From positions 1 to 64,000 of the forward strand of contig JAMLJA010000015.1 of NCBI GenBank assembly GCA_023953905.1: 64,000 nucleotides of DNA. The letters run 5' to 3'. A program made the translations under genes and the position numbers. The stretch comes from Rhizobiaceae bacterium. Its GTDB lineage: Bacteria > Pseudomonadota > Alphaproteobacteria > Rhizobiales > Rhizobiaceae. Below are positions 38,373 to 49,478 of the stretch, piece by piece; the stretch's first letter is position 1, and every line of letters begins with the position of its first letter. The notes under the pieces are model-generated. The model was not told the DNA's origin and searched no databases. It worked only from the letters and a program-made list of their open reading frames with translations.

Positions 38373-39149
38373 ATGACGCTCGCAATGCGGCTCAAGGCCG
38401 GCGACACGCTTTTCACGGCCTGGTCGGGCGTCCCCGATGCTCTGACGGTTGAGTTGATGGCCGCCCAGGGCTTCGATGCCGTCACACTGGATATGCAGCA
38501 CGGCGGTCATCATGAGGACAGCGTGCTGCGCGCGATTCTGCCTATCCAGAAAGCGCAAAAACCAGCAATCGTGCGCATTCCCGTCGGTCGGTTCGACATG
38601 GCGAGCCGTGCTCTCGATTTCGGCGCCGAAGCGGTCATCGCGCCCATGATCAATTCTGTCGCCGACGCGAGGGCGTTTGGTCTGGCCATGAAATATCCGC
38701 CGATGGGCCAGCGTTCCTGGGGACCGACATTTGGGTTTCCTCGCCATGGCAAGGGTGACTTCGCTGAGTGGCTTGCCGAATCGAACGCTCGCACGATGGC
38801 GATCGCGATGGTCGAAACGCGCGAAGCGCTGGATTGTCTGGATGGTATCCTGGAGACGCCGGGGATAGATGGCATCTTTGTAGGGCCGTCCGATTTCTCG
38901 ATCGCCTGGAGCCGCGGTCGGACCGTCGACACCAAGCTCGAAGACATGATGCAAGCCATCGCCGACATCGGTAAACGCACGCGTCAGGCTGGCAAGGCCG
39001 CCGCAATCTTCATTGTGGATCCCGGAATGACCGGTCGCCTTGCGAAGATGGGATATCAGCTTTTTGCAGGCGGATCGGAAGGTGCGCTCATGTCGCGGGG
39101 CGCCGCGAGCCTCCTTGGCGAGGCGCGGCAGTCGCTCGACGCCAAATAG
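38373..39149 (+). CDS. HpcH/HpaI-family aldolase
   Basis: Protein of 258 residues preceded by GGGAGGG. It has the class II pyruvate aldolase pattern: TAWSGVPDALTVELMAAQGFD (split by usual loops), LDMQHGGHHEDS (with the catalytic His), VRIPVG, the metal-binding Glu in AMVETREALD and Asp in GIFVGPSDFSIA. HpcH/HpaI enzymes cleave 4-hydroxy-2-oxo acids such as 2-keto-3-deoxyglucarate or hydroxy-oxo-heptanedioate; the substrate is not clear. It is convergent with the hydrolase gene 10 bases on and has its own promoter after the upstream terminator. Confidence 0.9.
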   Translation: MTLAMRLKAGDTLFTAWSGVPDALTVELMAAQGFDAVTLDMQHGGHHEDSVLRAILPIQKAQKPAIVRIPVGRFDMASRALDFGAEAVIAPMINSVADARAFGLAMKYPPMGQRSWGPTFGFPRHGKGDFAEWLAESNARTMAIAMVETREALDCLDGILETPGIDGIFVGPSDFSIAWSRGRTVDTKLEDMMQAIADIGKRTRQAGKAAAIFIVDPGMTGRLAKMGYQLFAGGSEGALMSRGAASLLGEARQSLDAK

Positions 39150-39159
39150 GCTTTGCGCT

Positions 39160-39708
39160 TCAGAGCCTGGAAAGCATCTTGGCAAATGTGAGCGATCCCT
39201 CGGGCCAGGGGCCAAATCCCGCCTGCGCGTCGAGGTGACCTGATTCGCCCGCATCGGCGAACAGCGATCCCCACGCCGCCGCAAGGTCTTCTGCGACGGC
39301 CAGATCGCAGAAGGGATCTGTGCGACTGCCGATGGTCGTCGACGGGAAGGGCAGGGGATCGCGCGGATAGGGGCCGAAATCGCGCAGGAAGCGTGGCTTG
39401 ACCGCTTTCCTCTCGAGATCTGGGGGGGCGACGAAAAGAGCGCCGCGAACGTCTTTCTGAAATTTCGGGATCGCATGGATTGTAGCCGGGATTCCAAGCG
39501 AGTGCGCGACCAGCACAACCGGCTTCTCGGCAGCATTGACCGCTTCTGCGATCCGCTCGATCCAGGCCTCGCGATCAGGCTTCAGCCAATCGTCCTGGAC
39601 GACACGACGCGCGGTTGAGAGCCGCTGTTCCCAACGCGTCTGCCAATGCTCAGGCCCTGAGTCTCCCAGACCGGGAATGATAAGAATATCGGCTTCGGAT
39701 GCTTTCAT
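39160..39708 (-). CDS. RBBP9/YdeN-family alpha/beta hydrolase
   Basis: Protein of 182 residues from the ATG at 39708. The family start ADILIIPGLGDSGPEHWQTRWE is followed by the nucleophile elbow VAHSLGIPA (Ser ~71), Asp near TDPFCDLAVA and the C-terminal His in GESGHLDAQAGFGPWPEG. RBBP9 proteins are small serine hydrolases; bacterial substrates are unknown. Monocistronic by position. Confidence 0.88.
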   Translation of the reverse strand: MKASEADILIIPGLGDSGPEHWQTRWEQRLSTARRVVQDDWLKPDREAWIERIAEAVNAAEKPVVLVAHSLGIPATIHAIPKFQKDVRGALFVAPPDLERKAVKPRFLRDFGPYPRDPLPFPSTTIGSRTDPFCDLAVAEDLAAAWGSLFADAGESGHLDAQAGFGPWPEGSLTFAKMLSRL

Positions 39709-39865
39709 GCCGCAGCATTTAGCGATGTGAGGCGACAGCTTCAACCGACAGGAGCAGCTAAGGTCACTGAGAGCGCATCGACTTGTGCGCCCTCAGCTCG
39801 ATTCAATCTGCTGCGGCACCTTCCTCTGGTGAAAGCCGCCGCAACAAAGCCCAAGTCTAATGGCA

Positions 39866-41077
39866 TCAGGCCATCGCCTTCTGGAGATTCTCGTCCACCT
39901 TGTCGAGGAAGCCGGTCGTGGACAGCCATGGCTGATCCGGACCGATAAGCAGCGACAGGTCCTTGGTCATGAAGCCCGACTCGACGGTCTGGATGCAGAC
40001 CTTTTCCAAAGTCTCGGCGAACTTCTTCAAGGCGTCATTGTCGTCCAGCTTGGCGCGGTGAGCCAGTCCACGCGTCCAGGCGAAGATGGAGGCGATGGAG
40101 TTGGTCGATGTTTCCTCACCCTTCTGGTGCTGGCGATAGTGACGCGTAACGGTGCCGTGTGCAGCCTCGGCTTCGACCGTCTTGCCATCCGGCGTCATAA
40201 GTACGGAGGTCATCAGGCCAAGCGAGCCGAAACCCTGCGCGACAGTATCCGACTGGACGTCACCATCGTAGTTCTTGCATGCCCAGACATATCCGCCCGA
40301 CCATTTGAGGCTGGAGGCGACCATGTCATCGATCAAACGATGCTCGTACCAGATTTTCTTCTCTTTGAACTTCGCCTCGAATTCCTTCTCATAGACTTCC
40401 TGGAACAGATCCTTGAAGCGGCCGTCATAGGCCTTGAGAATGGTATTCTTGGTTGAGAGGTAGACGGGATAGTTGCGCAGTAGGCCGTAGTTGAGCGAGG
40501 CACGCGCGAATTCGCGGATCGAATCGTCCAGATTGTACATGGCCATCGCCACGCCCGAGCCCGGTGCGTCGAACACTTCATGCTCGATGGTCTGGCCGTC
40601 GTCGCCAACGAATTTGATTGTCAGCTTGCCCTTTCCGGGAAAGCGGAAATCGGTGGCGCGGTACTGATCGCCAAATGCATGACGACCGACCACGATCGGC
40701 TGCGTCCAACCGGGAACGAGGCGCGGCACGTTCTTCATGATGATCGGTTCGCGGAAGATGGTGCCGCCCAAAATGTTGCGGATCGTGCCGTTGGGTGACT
40801 TCCACATCTTCTTCAGGCTGAATTCCTTCACGCGGTCTTCGTCAGGGGTGATGGTAGCGCATTTGACGCCGACACCATGCTTCTTGATGGCATTGGCGGC
40901 ATCGACGGTCACCTGATCGTCTGTCGCGTCGCGATGCTCGATGCCCAGATCGTAATACTCAAGATCGACATCCACATAGGGATGGATCAGCTTGTCCTTG
41001 ATCAACTGCCAGATGATGCGGGTCATCTCATCGCCATCGAGCTCGACGACTGGATTTGCGACCTTGATTTTCGCCAT
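39866..41077 (-). CDS. icd: NADP-dependent isocitrate dehydrogenase (eukaryote-like type)
   Basis: Protein of 403 residues from the ATG at 41077. Motifs: [16 protein letters not shown], the phosphate-binding [20 protein letters not shown] (split), [17 protein letters not shown], the metal-binding DDMVA and [20 protein letters not shown], then [12 protein letters not shown]. This is the homodimeric class shared with mitochondria, as expected for Alphaproteobacteria. It oxidises isocitrate to 2-oxoglutarate in the TCA cycle. Confidence 0.97.
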   Translation of the reverse strand: MAKIKVANPVVELDGDEMTRIIWQLIKDKLIHPYVDVDLEYYDLGIEHRDATDDQVTVDAANAIKKHGVGVKCATITPDEDRVKEFSLKKMWKSPNGTIRNILGGTIFREPIIMKNVPRLVPGWTQPIVVGRHAFGDQYRATDFRFPGKGKLTIKFVGDDGQTIEHEVFDAPGSGVAMAMYNLDDSIREFARASLNYGLLRNYPVYLSTKNTILKAYDGRFKDLFQEVYEKEFEAKFKEKKIWYEHRLIDDMVASSLKWSGGYVWACKNYDGDVQSDTVAQGFGSLGLMTSVLMTPDGKTVEAEAAHGTVTRHYRQHQKGEETSTNSIASIFAWTRGLAHRAKLDDNDALKKFAETLEKVCIQTVESGFMTKDLSLLIGPDQPWLSTTGFLDKVDENLQKAMA

Positions 41078-41237
41078 GGACCTTCTTTCCTGATCTTGCA
41101 CGTGTAAAAACAGCGGTTGCCGCGGGATGTCCGTCGCTACAGCAAAGCAGGCGGGAAAGGCAAGTGCAGGCCGCCTCATCGCCCTTCGCGGTGACCCTGC
41201 GCCCGTGCCACTTTTCACGAATCGACTGGTTCCGCAC

Positions 41238-41267
41238 AAGAAAAAGGCTGCCGTTTCCGGCAGCCTT
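41238..41267 (-). terminator. Rho-independent terminator of phoX
   Basis: On the minus strand AAGGCTGCCG and CGGCAGCCTT form a 10-bp stem with a GAAA loop, followed by TTTTTCTT. It lies 26 bases after the phoX stop. Confidence 0.9.
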
Positions 41268-41292
41268 GTCCTGTTTTGACTTGGGTTGGAGA

Positions 41293-43272
41293 TCAAACGG
41301 CGATCTTACCGCCACCCTGTCTGGTGATCGCGACGACGGCTGGACGAACCGGCATGTCATCCTTGAAATCGGGCCAGCGGGTGGAGAGGTCCTCGTAATA
41401 GGAAGCGCGCCCAAAACCTTCCCAATCCTCACCGCCGTCACCTGGATGCTGAACCGCCACGAAGGCCGTCTCATCATCCGGTGCGAAAAGCGGTCCGCAC
41501 ATTTCTGCTCCCACCGGCACGCGATAGAACAGCTTCGAAGTGGCGCGGGCTTCTCCTTCGGTATCAACAGCCCAGAGGCCATCTGTCCGGCCTGTCGCCT
41601 TGGGGCTGTTTCCGTCCGTCGCGACCCAAAGCCTGCCTGCAGAATCCACGGCACAGTTGTCGGGCATTCCGAACCAGCCATTGGCCGTGGTCGCGGTCGA
41701 GAAGGATGCGCCGACTTCGGCCACCGAGGGGTCGCCGCATTTCAGCAGTACTTCCCACGTTCCCTTCGTGGCCGAGAAATTGCCGTCGTCCTCGGAGATT
41801 TCGATGATATGCCCAAAGGCGTTGGCGGCACGCGGATTGGCAGCGTCGATCTGATCGTCCTTGCGCTTCGTGTTGTTGGTCAGCATCACATACACCTTGC
41901 CGTTGGTGCCGTTGGGCTGAACGTCCTCGGGACGATCCATTTTGGTGGCACCAAGCAGGTCGCCCGCCCGACGCGCCTCTATCACCACGTCTGCCTGAGA
42001 CTGGAAACCGTTCTCCGCCGTAAGCGGGCCTTCGCCCTGAACAAGCGGGAGCCACATGACCGAGCCATCTTCAGCGAATTTCGCCACGTAGAGCGTGCCT
42101 TCGTCCAGCAGGTCCATATTGGCCGCGCGGTCGTTAGGGTTGAACGAACCCTTGGTCACAAATTTGTAGACATAGTCGAAGCGCTCGTCGTCTCCGAGGT
42201 AGAATACAACGCGGCCATCCTTGGCGACGATCGACTCCGCGCCCTCATGCTTGAAGCGACCAAGCGCGGTGCGCTTTTTCGGCATGGAGTTTGGATCGTT
42301 GACGTCAACCTCGACGATCCAGCCAAATCGGTTGGGCTCGTTTGGCTCTTTCGACACATCGAAACGGTCGTAAAAGCCGGACCACTCATAGGATCCCTCG
42401 GGAATGCCCATGCGCTTGTAGTTTCCCGCTTCCGGGTGTTCTGCCGGCAGTTCGCCGCCGAAGTAACCGTGAATATTCTCTTCGGCCATGATGTAGGTGC
42501 CCCATGGGGTGACACCGCCCGCGCAGTTGTTGATGGTGCCGAACACCTTCGTTCCGGTGGCGTCGGCATTCGTCTTGAGGCGGTCATGGCCGGCCGCCGG
42601 GCCAGTCAGTTCCATCTCGGTGTTGACTGTGATGCGCCTGTTGAGCTTCCCGTCCTTGACGACCTGCCACTTGCCGGCTTCTTTCCGGATTTCGACAATG
42701 GCGCCGCCATGAGCCGCCATCTCAATGTCGACCTGCTCTTTGGTCAGGGGCTTCATCTGCACCTTGCCTTCAGCGAGGGTAACAAGGCCGGGGAACATCA
42801 GGTGCGGATTGGTATATTCGTGATTGACCACGAGCAGGCCGTGTTCGGCCGAGCCCTCGATCGGAATATAGCCGACATAGTCATTGTTGTAGCCGAACTG
42901 CTTGGCCTGTGCCGCGGCGCTCTGCTTGAGAGGATCGAACTCCGGCGCGTCTGCAAAGATCGGGTCGCCCCAGCGCAGCAGCACGTCGGCGTCATAGCCT
43001 TCTGCGACATGGTGGTCGGCGTCCACCCCGGCTTCCACTTCCTTGAAGGAAAACGCTGAACCCGGAGCCTGCGCATTGGCGCGTTCGGCGGTCAGAAGCG
43101 CAACGGGACCGACGGTGGCGGAAATGGCCGAGACCGCCAGTGCTCCCTTCATCAATCCGCGTCGTGAGAAGCGCGTCGCGATGATCTCTCCCATCGTCGC
43201 GTTGCTGCTCAGATTGCGGACGGGCCCGTCGGCCTCTTCCAGAAGACTGGTCTTGAAGGGGGAATCGCTCAT
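41293..43272 (-). CDS. phoX: PhoX-family alkaline phosphatase, Tat-exported
   Basis: Protein of 659 residues from the ATG at 43272. A twin-arginine signal ([10 protein letters not shown], ~34-43, then a hydrophobic stretch ending ANAQA) directs it to the periplasm folded. The mature protein is of the PhoX/DUF839 beta-propeller type: [54 protein letters not shown] and MLTNNTKR. PhoX uses calcium and iron to cleave phosphomonoesters and is induced by phosphate starvation in many marine and soil bacteria. A degenerate Pho-box-like sequence lies upstream. A terminator follows. Confidence 0.93.
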   Translation of the reverse strand: MSDSPFKTSLLEEADGPVRNLSSNATMGEIIATRFSRRGLMKGALAVSAISATVGPVALLTAERANAQAPGSAFSFKEVEAGVDADHHVAEGYDADVLLRWGDPIFADAPEFDPLKQSAAAQAKQFGYNNDYVGYIPIEGSAEHGLLVVNHEYTNPHLMFPGLVTLAEGKVQMKPLTKEQVDIEMAAHGGAIVEIRKEAGKWQVVKDGKLNRRITVNTEMELTGPAAGHDRLKTNADATGTKVFGTINNCAGGVTPWGTYIMAEENIHGYFGGELPAEHPEAGNYKRMGIPEGSYEWSGFYDRFDVSKEPNEPNRFGWIVEVDVNDPNSMPKKRTALGRFKHEGAESIVAKDGRVVFYLGDDERFDYVYKFVTKGSFNPNDRAANMDLLDEGTLYVAKFAEDGSVMWLPLVQGEGPLTAENGFQSQADVVIEARRAGDLLGATKMDRPEDVQPNGTNGKVYVMLTNNTKRKDDQIDAANPRAANAFGHIIEISEDDGNFSATKGTWEVLLKCGDPSVAEVGASFSTATTANGWFGMPDNCAVDSAGRLWVATDGNSPKATGRTDGLWAVDTEGEARATSKLFYRVPVGAEMCGPLFAPDDETAFVAVQHPGDGGEDWEGFGRASYYEDLSTRWPDFKDDMPVRPAVVAITRQGGGKIAV

Positions 43273-43341
43273 GGTTCTTGCTCCGTAGATATGGCGGCTA
43301 TTCGCGTGGCTTGAAACCGGAGCGGCAGATAGCGGCTCTTC

Positions 43342-43359
43342 ATAACACGCCGATGACTG
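43342..43359 (-). promoter_or_regulatory. Degenerate Pho-box-like repeat upstream of phoX
   Basis: On the minus strand CAGTCAT-CGGC-GTGTTAT matches the PhoB box (CTGTCAT, four bases, CTGTCAT) at 6 and 5 of 7 positions. It lies ~70 bases upstream of the phoX start. The match is weak. Confidence 0.25.
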
Positions 43360-43449
43360 TTGATGTCGTCTGGTTGACGAAGTGGTCGCCGCAAAGGCGA
43401 ATTTCATCGACATGAAGTCCCGCAATGGCTAATTGCCGCGGCTATTTCC

Positions 43450-44331
43450 ATGGAAACTTCAGACGAAGGGATGGGCGACAACATGGAAGCGCGGGAGCAG
43501 CCATTCACCAGCGACGGGCCGGTCATCATTCTCGTAGAGCCTCAACTCGGCGAGAACATCGGCATGGTGGCGCGTGCGATGGCAAATTTTGGCCTCGCGG
43601 AACTTCGCCTGGTCAATCCGCGCGACGGATGGCCAAACGAGAAAGCGCGCGCGGCGGCCAGCAGGGCGGATCATGTGATCGACGCAACACAATTGTTCGA
43701 GGATCTGTCTTCAGCGATCGCGGACCTTAATTTCGTGTTTGCCACAACGGCCCGCCAACGCGACAACTTCAAGCCGGTGCGCAGCCCCGTCGAAGCCGGC
43801 AAATCCTTGCGCGCTCATTCAACAGCGGGTCATCGAACGGGAATCCTGTTTGGTCGTGAAAAGTTTGGGCTCTACAATGAAGAGGTCGGCTTGGCGGATG
43901 AAATCGTTACGTTTCCTGTCGATCCCACCTTTGCGTCATTGAACATCGCCCAGGCGGTGCTTCTCATGTCCTATGAATGGATGAAGTCGGGGCTGGAGAA
44001 CGAGACCGACACGGCCTTTGGAAGTCCGGAGAATATCCCGGCGCCCAAGGAGAGACTTCGCGGGCTGCTTGACCACCTTGAGGCAGCACTCGACACGCGA
44101 GGATATTTTCGGCCGCTGCCCAAGAAACCCAAGATGGTGGACAACCTGCGCGCCGTGCTGACGCGTCCCGGATTTTCCGAGGCGGAGATCAAAGTGCTGC
44201 GTGGCGTCGTGTCGTCACTCGACTATTTCTCGCCAAAGGAACCGCGCGGCGCGGGCTATCCGGATCGCAAGGCTGAAGCCGATCGCGCACTGCACGGCGA
44301 CGGGCAAGCAGACGCTGGCGCCGATGAGTGA
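43450..44331 (+). CDS. trmJ: tRNA/rRNA 2'-O-methyltransferase, TrmJ-like SpoU family
   Basis: Protein of up to 293 residues. SpoU motifs are present: VIILVEPQLGENIGMVARAMANF, GILFGREKFGLYNEE and LNIAQAVLLMSYEW. The C-terminal extension (ENIPAPKERLRGLLDHLEAAL, then RPLPKKPKMVDNLRAVLTR) is the TrmJ dimerisation/tRNA-binding region. TrmJ methylates the ribose of nucleotide 32 in several tRNAs. ATGs at 43450, 43471 and 43483 are all in frame; the last is best placed relative to the G-rich GGGATGGGC and the first family residues. Confidence 0.9.
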   Translation: METSDEGMGDNMEAREQPFTSDGPVIILVEPQLGENIGMVARAMANFGLAELRLVNPRDGWPNEKARAAASRADHVIDATQLFEDLSSAIADLNFVFATTARQRDNFKPVRSPVEAGKSLRAHSTAGHRTGILFGREKFGLYNEEVGLADEIVTFPVDPTFASLNIAQAVLLMSYEWMKSGLENETDTAFGSPENIPAPKERLRGLLDHLEAALDTRGYFRPLPKKPKMVDNLRAVLTRPGFSEAEIKVLRGVVSSLDYFSPKEPRGAGYPDRKAEADRALHGDGQADAGADE

Positions 44332-44469
44332 CCGCGCGCGACGCGATGCGTTTACCGGAGCGGGTCGAATCTGCACGCCTGCGCCGATATTACGCCGTCT
44401 TCCTGATCTTGAAGCTGTGCGGGTGAAGCGTCATGCTTCTTCCAATCACACGCGGGATCTTGGTTCAGC

Positions 44470-45282
44470 ATGAGCGACACAAAGTCGAGCGCACCGGTGC
44501 TCATGTTCGATTCAGGGATCGGCGGTCTGACGGTGCTTCGAGAAGCGCGGGTTCTTATGCCGGAGCGGCGCTTCGTCTACGTCGCCGATGACGCGGCATT
44601 CCCATACGGTGATTGGGAAGAGCCCGCGCTGAATGCGCGGATAGTCGACATTTTCGGCGAGTTGCTGGACCGCTTCAAGCCCGCCATTGCGGTCATTCCG
44701 TGCAATACCGCCTCCACCCTTGCCCTCGGCGACCTCCGCGCGGCCTATCCTGATACGCCGTTCGTGGGAACTGTACCTGCCATAAAGCCGGCTGCAGAGC
44801 GAACGCGCTCAGGGCTTGTATCCGTGCTCGCGACGCCGGGGACCGTGAAGCGCCAATATACCCGTGACCTGATCGCCCAGTGGGCGCAGCGCTGTCACGT
44901 CAGACTGGTTGGAAGCACGCAACTCGCCAGACTGGCCGAGGCTTACATGCGCGACGGGTTTGTCGATGAGGAAGCCGTGCGGGCGGAGATTGCCCCGTGT
45001 TTCATCGAACAAGACGGTCGCCGTACCGACATCGTGGTGCTCGCCTGCACACACTATCCGTTTCTGGTCAATCGAATGCGCAAGACCGCGCCTTGGCCCG
45101 TCGACTGGCTCGATCCTGCCGAGGCGATCGCCCGTCGCGCAAAGACCCTGCTTGAAAATGTTGCAATTCGCCCGCCGACCGCGATGTCCGACGTCGAGCG
45201 TGATGTTGCTGTTTTCACGTCGGGTCGAATGGATTTTGCCACGCGGCGACTGATGCAGAGTTTCGGGCTGTCGATCCTTTGA
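44470..45282 (+). CDS. murI: Glutamate racemase MurI
   Basis: Protein of 270 residues. [15 protein letters not shown] (~13-27) carries the first Asp/Ser, AVIPCNTAS (~73-81) the first catalytic Cys and [10 protein letters not shown] (~187-196) the second Cys with its His. It makes D-glutamate for peptidoglycan. [13 protein letters not shown] is the usual substrate-site segment. It lies 138 bases after trmJ on the same strand. Confidence 0.96.
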   Translation: MSDTKSSAPVLMFDSGIGGLTVLREARVLMPERRFVYVADDAAFPYGDWEEPALNARIVDIFGELLDRFKPAIAVIPCNTASTLALGDLRAAYPDTPFVGTVPAIKPAAERTRSGLVSVLATPGTVKRQYTRDLIAQWAQRCHVRLVGSTQLARLAEAYMRDGFVDEEAVRAEIAPCFIEQDGRRTDIVVLACTHYPFLVNRMRKTAPWPVDWLDPAEAIARRAKTLLENVAIRPPTAMSDVERDVAVFTSGRMDFATRRLMQSFGLSIL

Positions 45283-45356
45283 TGCCGGTGTAGCGCGTTG
45301 GAACTGGCGCCAAGCGCCTGCGTTTTGAGGTTGTCTCACAATGCGAGGACACAGTG

Positions 45357-45545
45357 ATGCCAGCCAAATCCAAGGCCCAACAGAAAGCCGCGGGTGCAGC
45401 CTTGTCTGCCAAGCGCGGAGAAACCAGCAAGAGCGAGCTCAAGGGCGCTTCGAAGGAAATGTATGAATCCATGAGCGAGAAAGAGCTTGAGGAATTCGCC
45501 GAGACCAAGAGAAAGGGGCTTCCGGAGCACGTCGACAAGAACTGA
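45357..45545 (+). CDS. DUF3008-like small protein
   Basis: A 62-residue charged protein, MPAKSKAQQKAAGAALSAK then KSELKGASKEMYESMSEKELEEFAETKRKGLPEHV, matching the DUF3008 pattern (short basic start, SMSEKEL motif, KGLP end). Family function is unknown; members are abundant small stress-type proteins. A GTG directly upstream (45354) is in frame, but the ATG at 45357 is the normal family start; GCGAGGA lies upstream. Confidence 0.82.
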   Translation: MPAKSKAQQKAAGAALSAKRGETSKSELKGASKEMYESMSEKELEEFAETKRKGLPEHVDKN

Positions 45546-45707
45546 TCTTCGGCAGCGGCATTTGTTGACAACGCAAATGGTTTGCCCTATCGACCCTGGC
45601 AACATCGGGCGGCGACGTCTGGTGCCGTAATCGACGTGTCCCGTGGATCTTTTTCGCAAAGCGTGCGCGAAAGATCCTGTCAGGCTTCAGAAAGAGGAGC
45701 CAGAGGA

Positions 45708-45754
45708 GGGCGCGTTTCCTTTGCCCGAGGCGGAAGCCTTGGGCGGTTTCTTTT
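45708..45754 (+). promoter_or_regulatory. Attenuator-like hairpin in the rpsD leader
   Basis: CCCGAGGC (45724-45731) and GCCTTGGG (45736-45743) form an 8-bp stem capped by GGAA, followed by CGGTTTCTTTTG, an intrinsic-terminator shape ending 13 bases before the rpsD start. GGGC at 45708-45711 could pair with GCCC at 45723-45726 and open the stem. It may regulate rpsD, or be the terminator of an upstream transcript. Confidence 0.45.
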
Positions 45755-45767
45755 GAAAGGGAATGCG

Positions 45768-46385
45768 ATGAGCAAGCGCGAATCCGCAAAATACAAAATC
45801 GACCGCCGTCTTGGCGAGAATATCTGGGGCCGTCCGAAGTCCCCGGTCAACAAGCGTGAATATGGTCCCGGCCAGCACGGTCAGCGTCGTAAGGGCAAGA
45901 TGTCCGACTTCGGCCTGCAGCTTCGCGCCAAGCAGAAGCTCAAGGGTCACTACGGCGAGATCTCCGAAAAGCAGTTCCGCAAGACCTATGAGGAAGCCGA
46001 TCGTCGCAAGGGCGATACGCCCGACAACCTGATCGGTCTGCTCGAGTCGCGTCTGGACGCAGTCGTGTATCGCGCAAAATTCGTTCCCACGATTTTTGCG
46101 GCTCGCCAGTTCGTGAACCACGGGCACGTCAACGTGAACGGCACGCGCGTCAATATCGGTTCGTATCGCTGCAAGCCAGGTGACGTGATCGAGGTGCGCG
46201 AGAAGTCGAAGCAGCTCGTAATCGTCCTGGAGTCCGTTCAGCTCGCCGAGCGCGACGTACCGGACTACATCGAGGCCGACCACAACAAGATGACCGCGAC
46301 TTTCGTGCGCGTTCCGGGGCTCTCCGATGTGCCGTATGCGGTGCAGATGGAACCCAACCTCGTGGTCGAGTTCTACTCGCGCTAA
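45768..46385 (+). CDS. rpsD: 30S ribosomal protein S4
   Basis: Protein of 205 residues from the ATG at 45768 with AAAGGG upstream. It starts [21 protein letters not shown], the alphaproteobacterial S4 form, and contains the S4 RNA-binding domain ([17 protein letters not shown], then [14 protein letters not shown]) at ~95-160. S4 binds 16S rRNA early in 30S assembly. It lacks the zinc-binding cysteines of some S4 proteins. Monocistronic, with a terminator-like leader hairpin and a strong 3' terminator. Confidence 0.98.
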   Translation: MSKRESAKYKIDRRLGENIWGRPKSPVNKREYGPGQHGQRRKGKMSDFGLQLRAKQKLKGHYGEISEKQFRKTYEEADRRKGDTPDNLIGLLESRLDAVVYRAKFVPTIFAARQFVNHGHVNVNGTRVNIGSYRCKPGDVIEVREKSKQLVIVLESVQLAERDVPDYIEADHNKMTATFVRVPGLSDVPYAVQMEPNLVVEFYSR

Positions 46386-46410
46386 TCTCAGGCCGCATGG
46401 CCAGCAGGAT

Positions 46411-46440
46411 CGGCCGCCTTTCAGGCGGCCTTTTCTTTTG
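46411..46440 (+). terminator. Rho-independent terminator after rpsD
   Basis: GGCCGCCT (46412-46419) pairs with AGGCGGCC (46423-46430), followed by TTTTCTTTT. It lies 26 bases after the rpsD stop. Confidence 0.9.
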
Positions 46441-46522
46441 CGCCCGACCTGTTCCGCATCTGAGCTTTGGAAAACGCACGGCTCGGGTTTTTTTACTGGC
46501 GGAATCAACCCCGCAGCGTTAA

Positions 46523-48163
<1,641 letters not shown>

Positions 48164-48200
48164 GTGAGGGCCGGTACCGGCGTTGCGCTAAGCTCATTAT

Positions 48201-48214
48201 CTGACTAAAGTCAG
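48201..48214. promoter_or_regulatory. Short inverted repeat over the MarR-GNAT ribosome site
   Basis: CTGAC-TAAA-GTCAG ends three bases before the start codon at 48218. A repressor bound here would cover the end of the promoter and the start; autoregulation is a guess. Confidence 0.35.
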
Positions 48215-48217
48215 GTA

Positions 48218-49099
48218 ATGACCGCTTCCTCAATCAGTGACATTCGTCGCTTCAATCGTACGGTAACGCAGCGCATAGGCGTGCTGCAGGACAGCTATCT
48301 CAGTCGCGGCCGGCCGCTTGGCGAGGCGCGACTTCTGTTTGAGATCGGTCTGGGCGGGGCCGACGTGCGCGACCTTCGCAATCGGCTGGCCCTCGACTCT
48401 GGATATATGAGCCGGTTGTTGCGGTCGCTCGAGAAGCAGGGACTGATCTCCCTGACCAAAGATGTCGACGACGCACGCGCCCGCCGGGTGGAATTGACCG
48501 GAGATGGGAGGCGCGAGTGGCAGAGCTACGACGATGCCTCCAACGAACTGGCCAACTCTCTTCTGTCAGGACTGGATCCGAAAGCGCAGGACAGGCTTGT
48601 CAGTGCCATGACGGAGGTGGAACGCCTGTTGAGCACGGCGAGCGTTCAGCTGTCCGTCGAGTCGCCGGATAGTTCGGACGCGCGCTGGTGTCTCGATCAG
48701 TATGTGAAGGAATTGGCTGGTCGTTTCGATGGTGGGTTTGACCCTGCAAACGGCAACACTGTGTCTTCTACGGAGATGACGCCGCCGTCCGGTTATTTCG
48801 TGGTGGCGCGGCAGGATGGGACAGCGGTCGGTTGCGGCGGATTGATAAGACGCAGCGCCGATGCGGCGGAGATCAAGCGCATGTGGACCTCGCCGTCCGC
48901 GCGCGGGCGTGGCGTGGCGCGACGCATTCTTGCAATGCTTGAGGATATCGCCCGTGATGAGGGCTTCAGTCGGGTATTGCTCGACACCAATCGCAGCCTG
49001 AATGAAGCGAGGACCCTCTATGCCCGCTGCGGTTATGTCGAAATCGCGCGCTATAATCAAAATCCCTACGCGCATCATTTCTTCGAGAAGACACTATAG
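48218..49099 (+). CDS. MarR winged-helix / GNAT acetyltransferase fusion protein
   Basis: Protein of 293 residues. Residues ~5-145 form a MarR domain (LGEARLLFEIGLGGADVRDLRNRLALDSGYMSRLLRSLEKQGLI, split by turns, then DARARRVELT). Residues ~150-293 form a GNAT domain with KRMWTSPSARGRGVARRIL, which holds the acetyl-CoA motif RGRGVA, and LLDTNRSLNEARTLYARCGY. Such fusions are common in Proteobacteria; the acetyl acceptor is unknown. No partner gene is evident. Confidence 0.9.
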   Translation: MTASSISDIRRFNRTVTQRIGVLQDSYLSRGRPLGEARLLFEIGLGGADVRDLRNRLALDSGYMSRLLRSLEKQGLISLTKDVDDARARRVELTGDGRREWQSYDDASNELANSLLSGLDPKAQDRLVSAMTEVERLLSTASVQLSVESPDSSDARWCLDQYVKELAGRFDGGFDPANGNTVSSTEMTPPSGYFVVARQDGTAVGCGGLIRRSADAAEIKRMWTSPSARGRGVARRILAMLEDIARDEGFSRVLLDTNRSLNEARTLYARCGYVEIARYNQNPYAHHFFEKTL

Positions 49100-49137
49100 G
49101 GATCGTCACTTCCTTGGCGACCGGCCGATGTGATGGA

Positions 49138-49455
49138 TCATCCTCCGCTGATGGCTGTCAGAACAAACACCTCGCTTCCAGCGGGGATCGGCGCGCCGAG
49201 CTTCACCCGTTCGCCGTCGATGAAGACATTCATGTGCTTGCGTATCGCCGGCGATGAATCGCAGATGCGATCACGCATTCCCGGCCAGCGGCGGTTCAAC
49301 TCGTTGACCATGTCCTGCACCGTCGCTGCGTTCATCTCCAGTCGGCGAGGCGCGCCAGGAAAGAGATCGACGAGCACGCCCGGCAGGCGAACGACAATTT
49401 CGTTGGAGGCGTGACGGCCGCTGTTGTGCCCTTGGCCCGGAGCCTGATCATCCAT
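49138..49455 (-). CDS. MoaD/ThiS-like ubiquitin-fold protein
   Basis: Protein of 105 residues. After a polar N-terminus comes a beta-grasp domain: NEIVVRLPGVLVDLF, ATVQDMVNELNRRWPGMRDRI, KHMNVFIDGERV and the C-terminal EVFVLTAISGG. The terminal Gly-Gly is the hallmark of sulfur carriers and ubiquitin-like modifiers activated by a ThiF/MoeB-type enzyme. It follows the Asp-box propeller gene by 23 bases on the same strand. It is not next to other molybdopterin genes and no E1-like gene is in the window, so a role distinct from MoaD is possible. Confidence 0.85.
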   Translation of the reverse strand: MDDQAPGQGHNSGRHASNEIVVRLPGVLVDLFPGAPRRLEMNAATVQDMVNELNRRWPGMRDRICDSSPAIRKHMNVFIDGERVKLGAPIPAGSEVFVLTAISGG

Positions 49456-49478
49456 GTGGTTGTCCAGTCAAACGGTGC

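Noticed and set aside
41164..43059. 631-codon open frame antisense to phoX
   Set aside because: It mirrors the phoX codon pattern in a GC-rich gene, has no recognisable domain and no ribosome site. The phoX reading has a Tat signal and family motifs.
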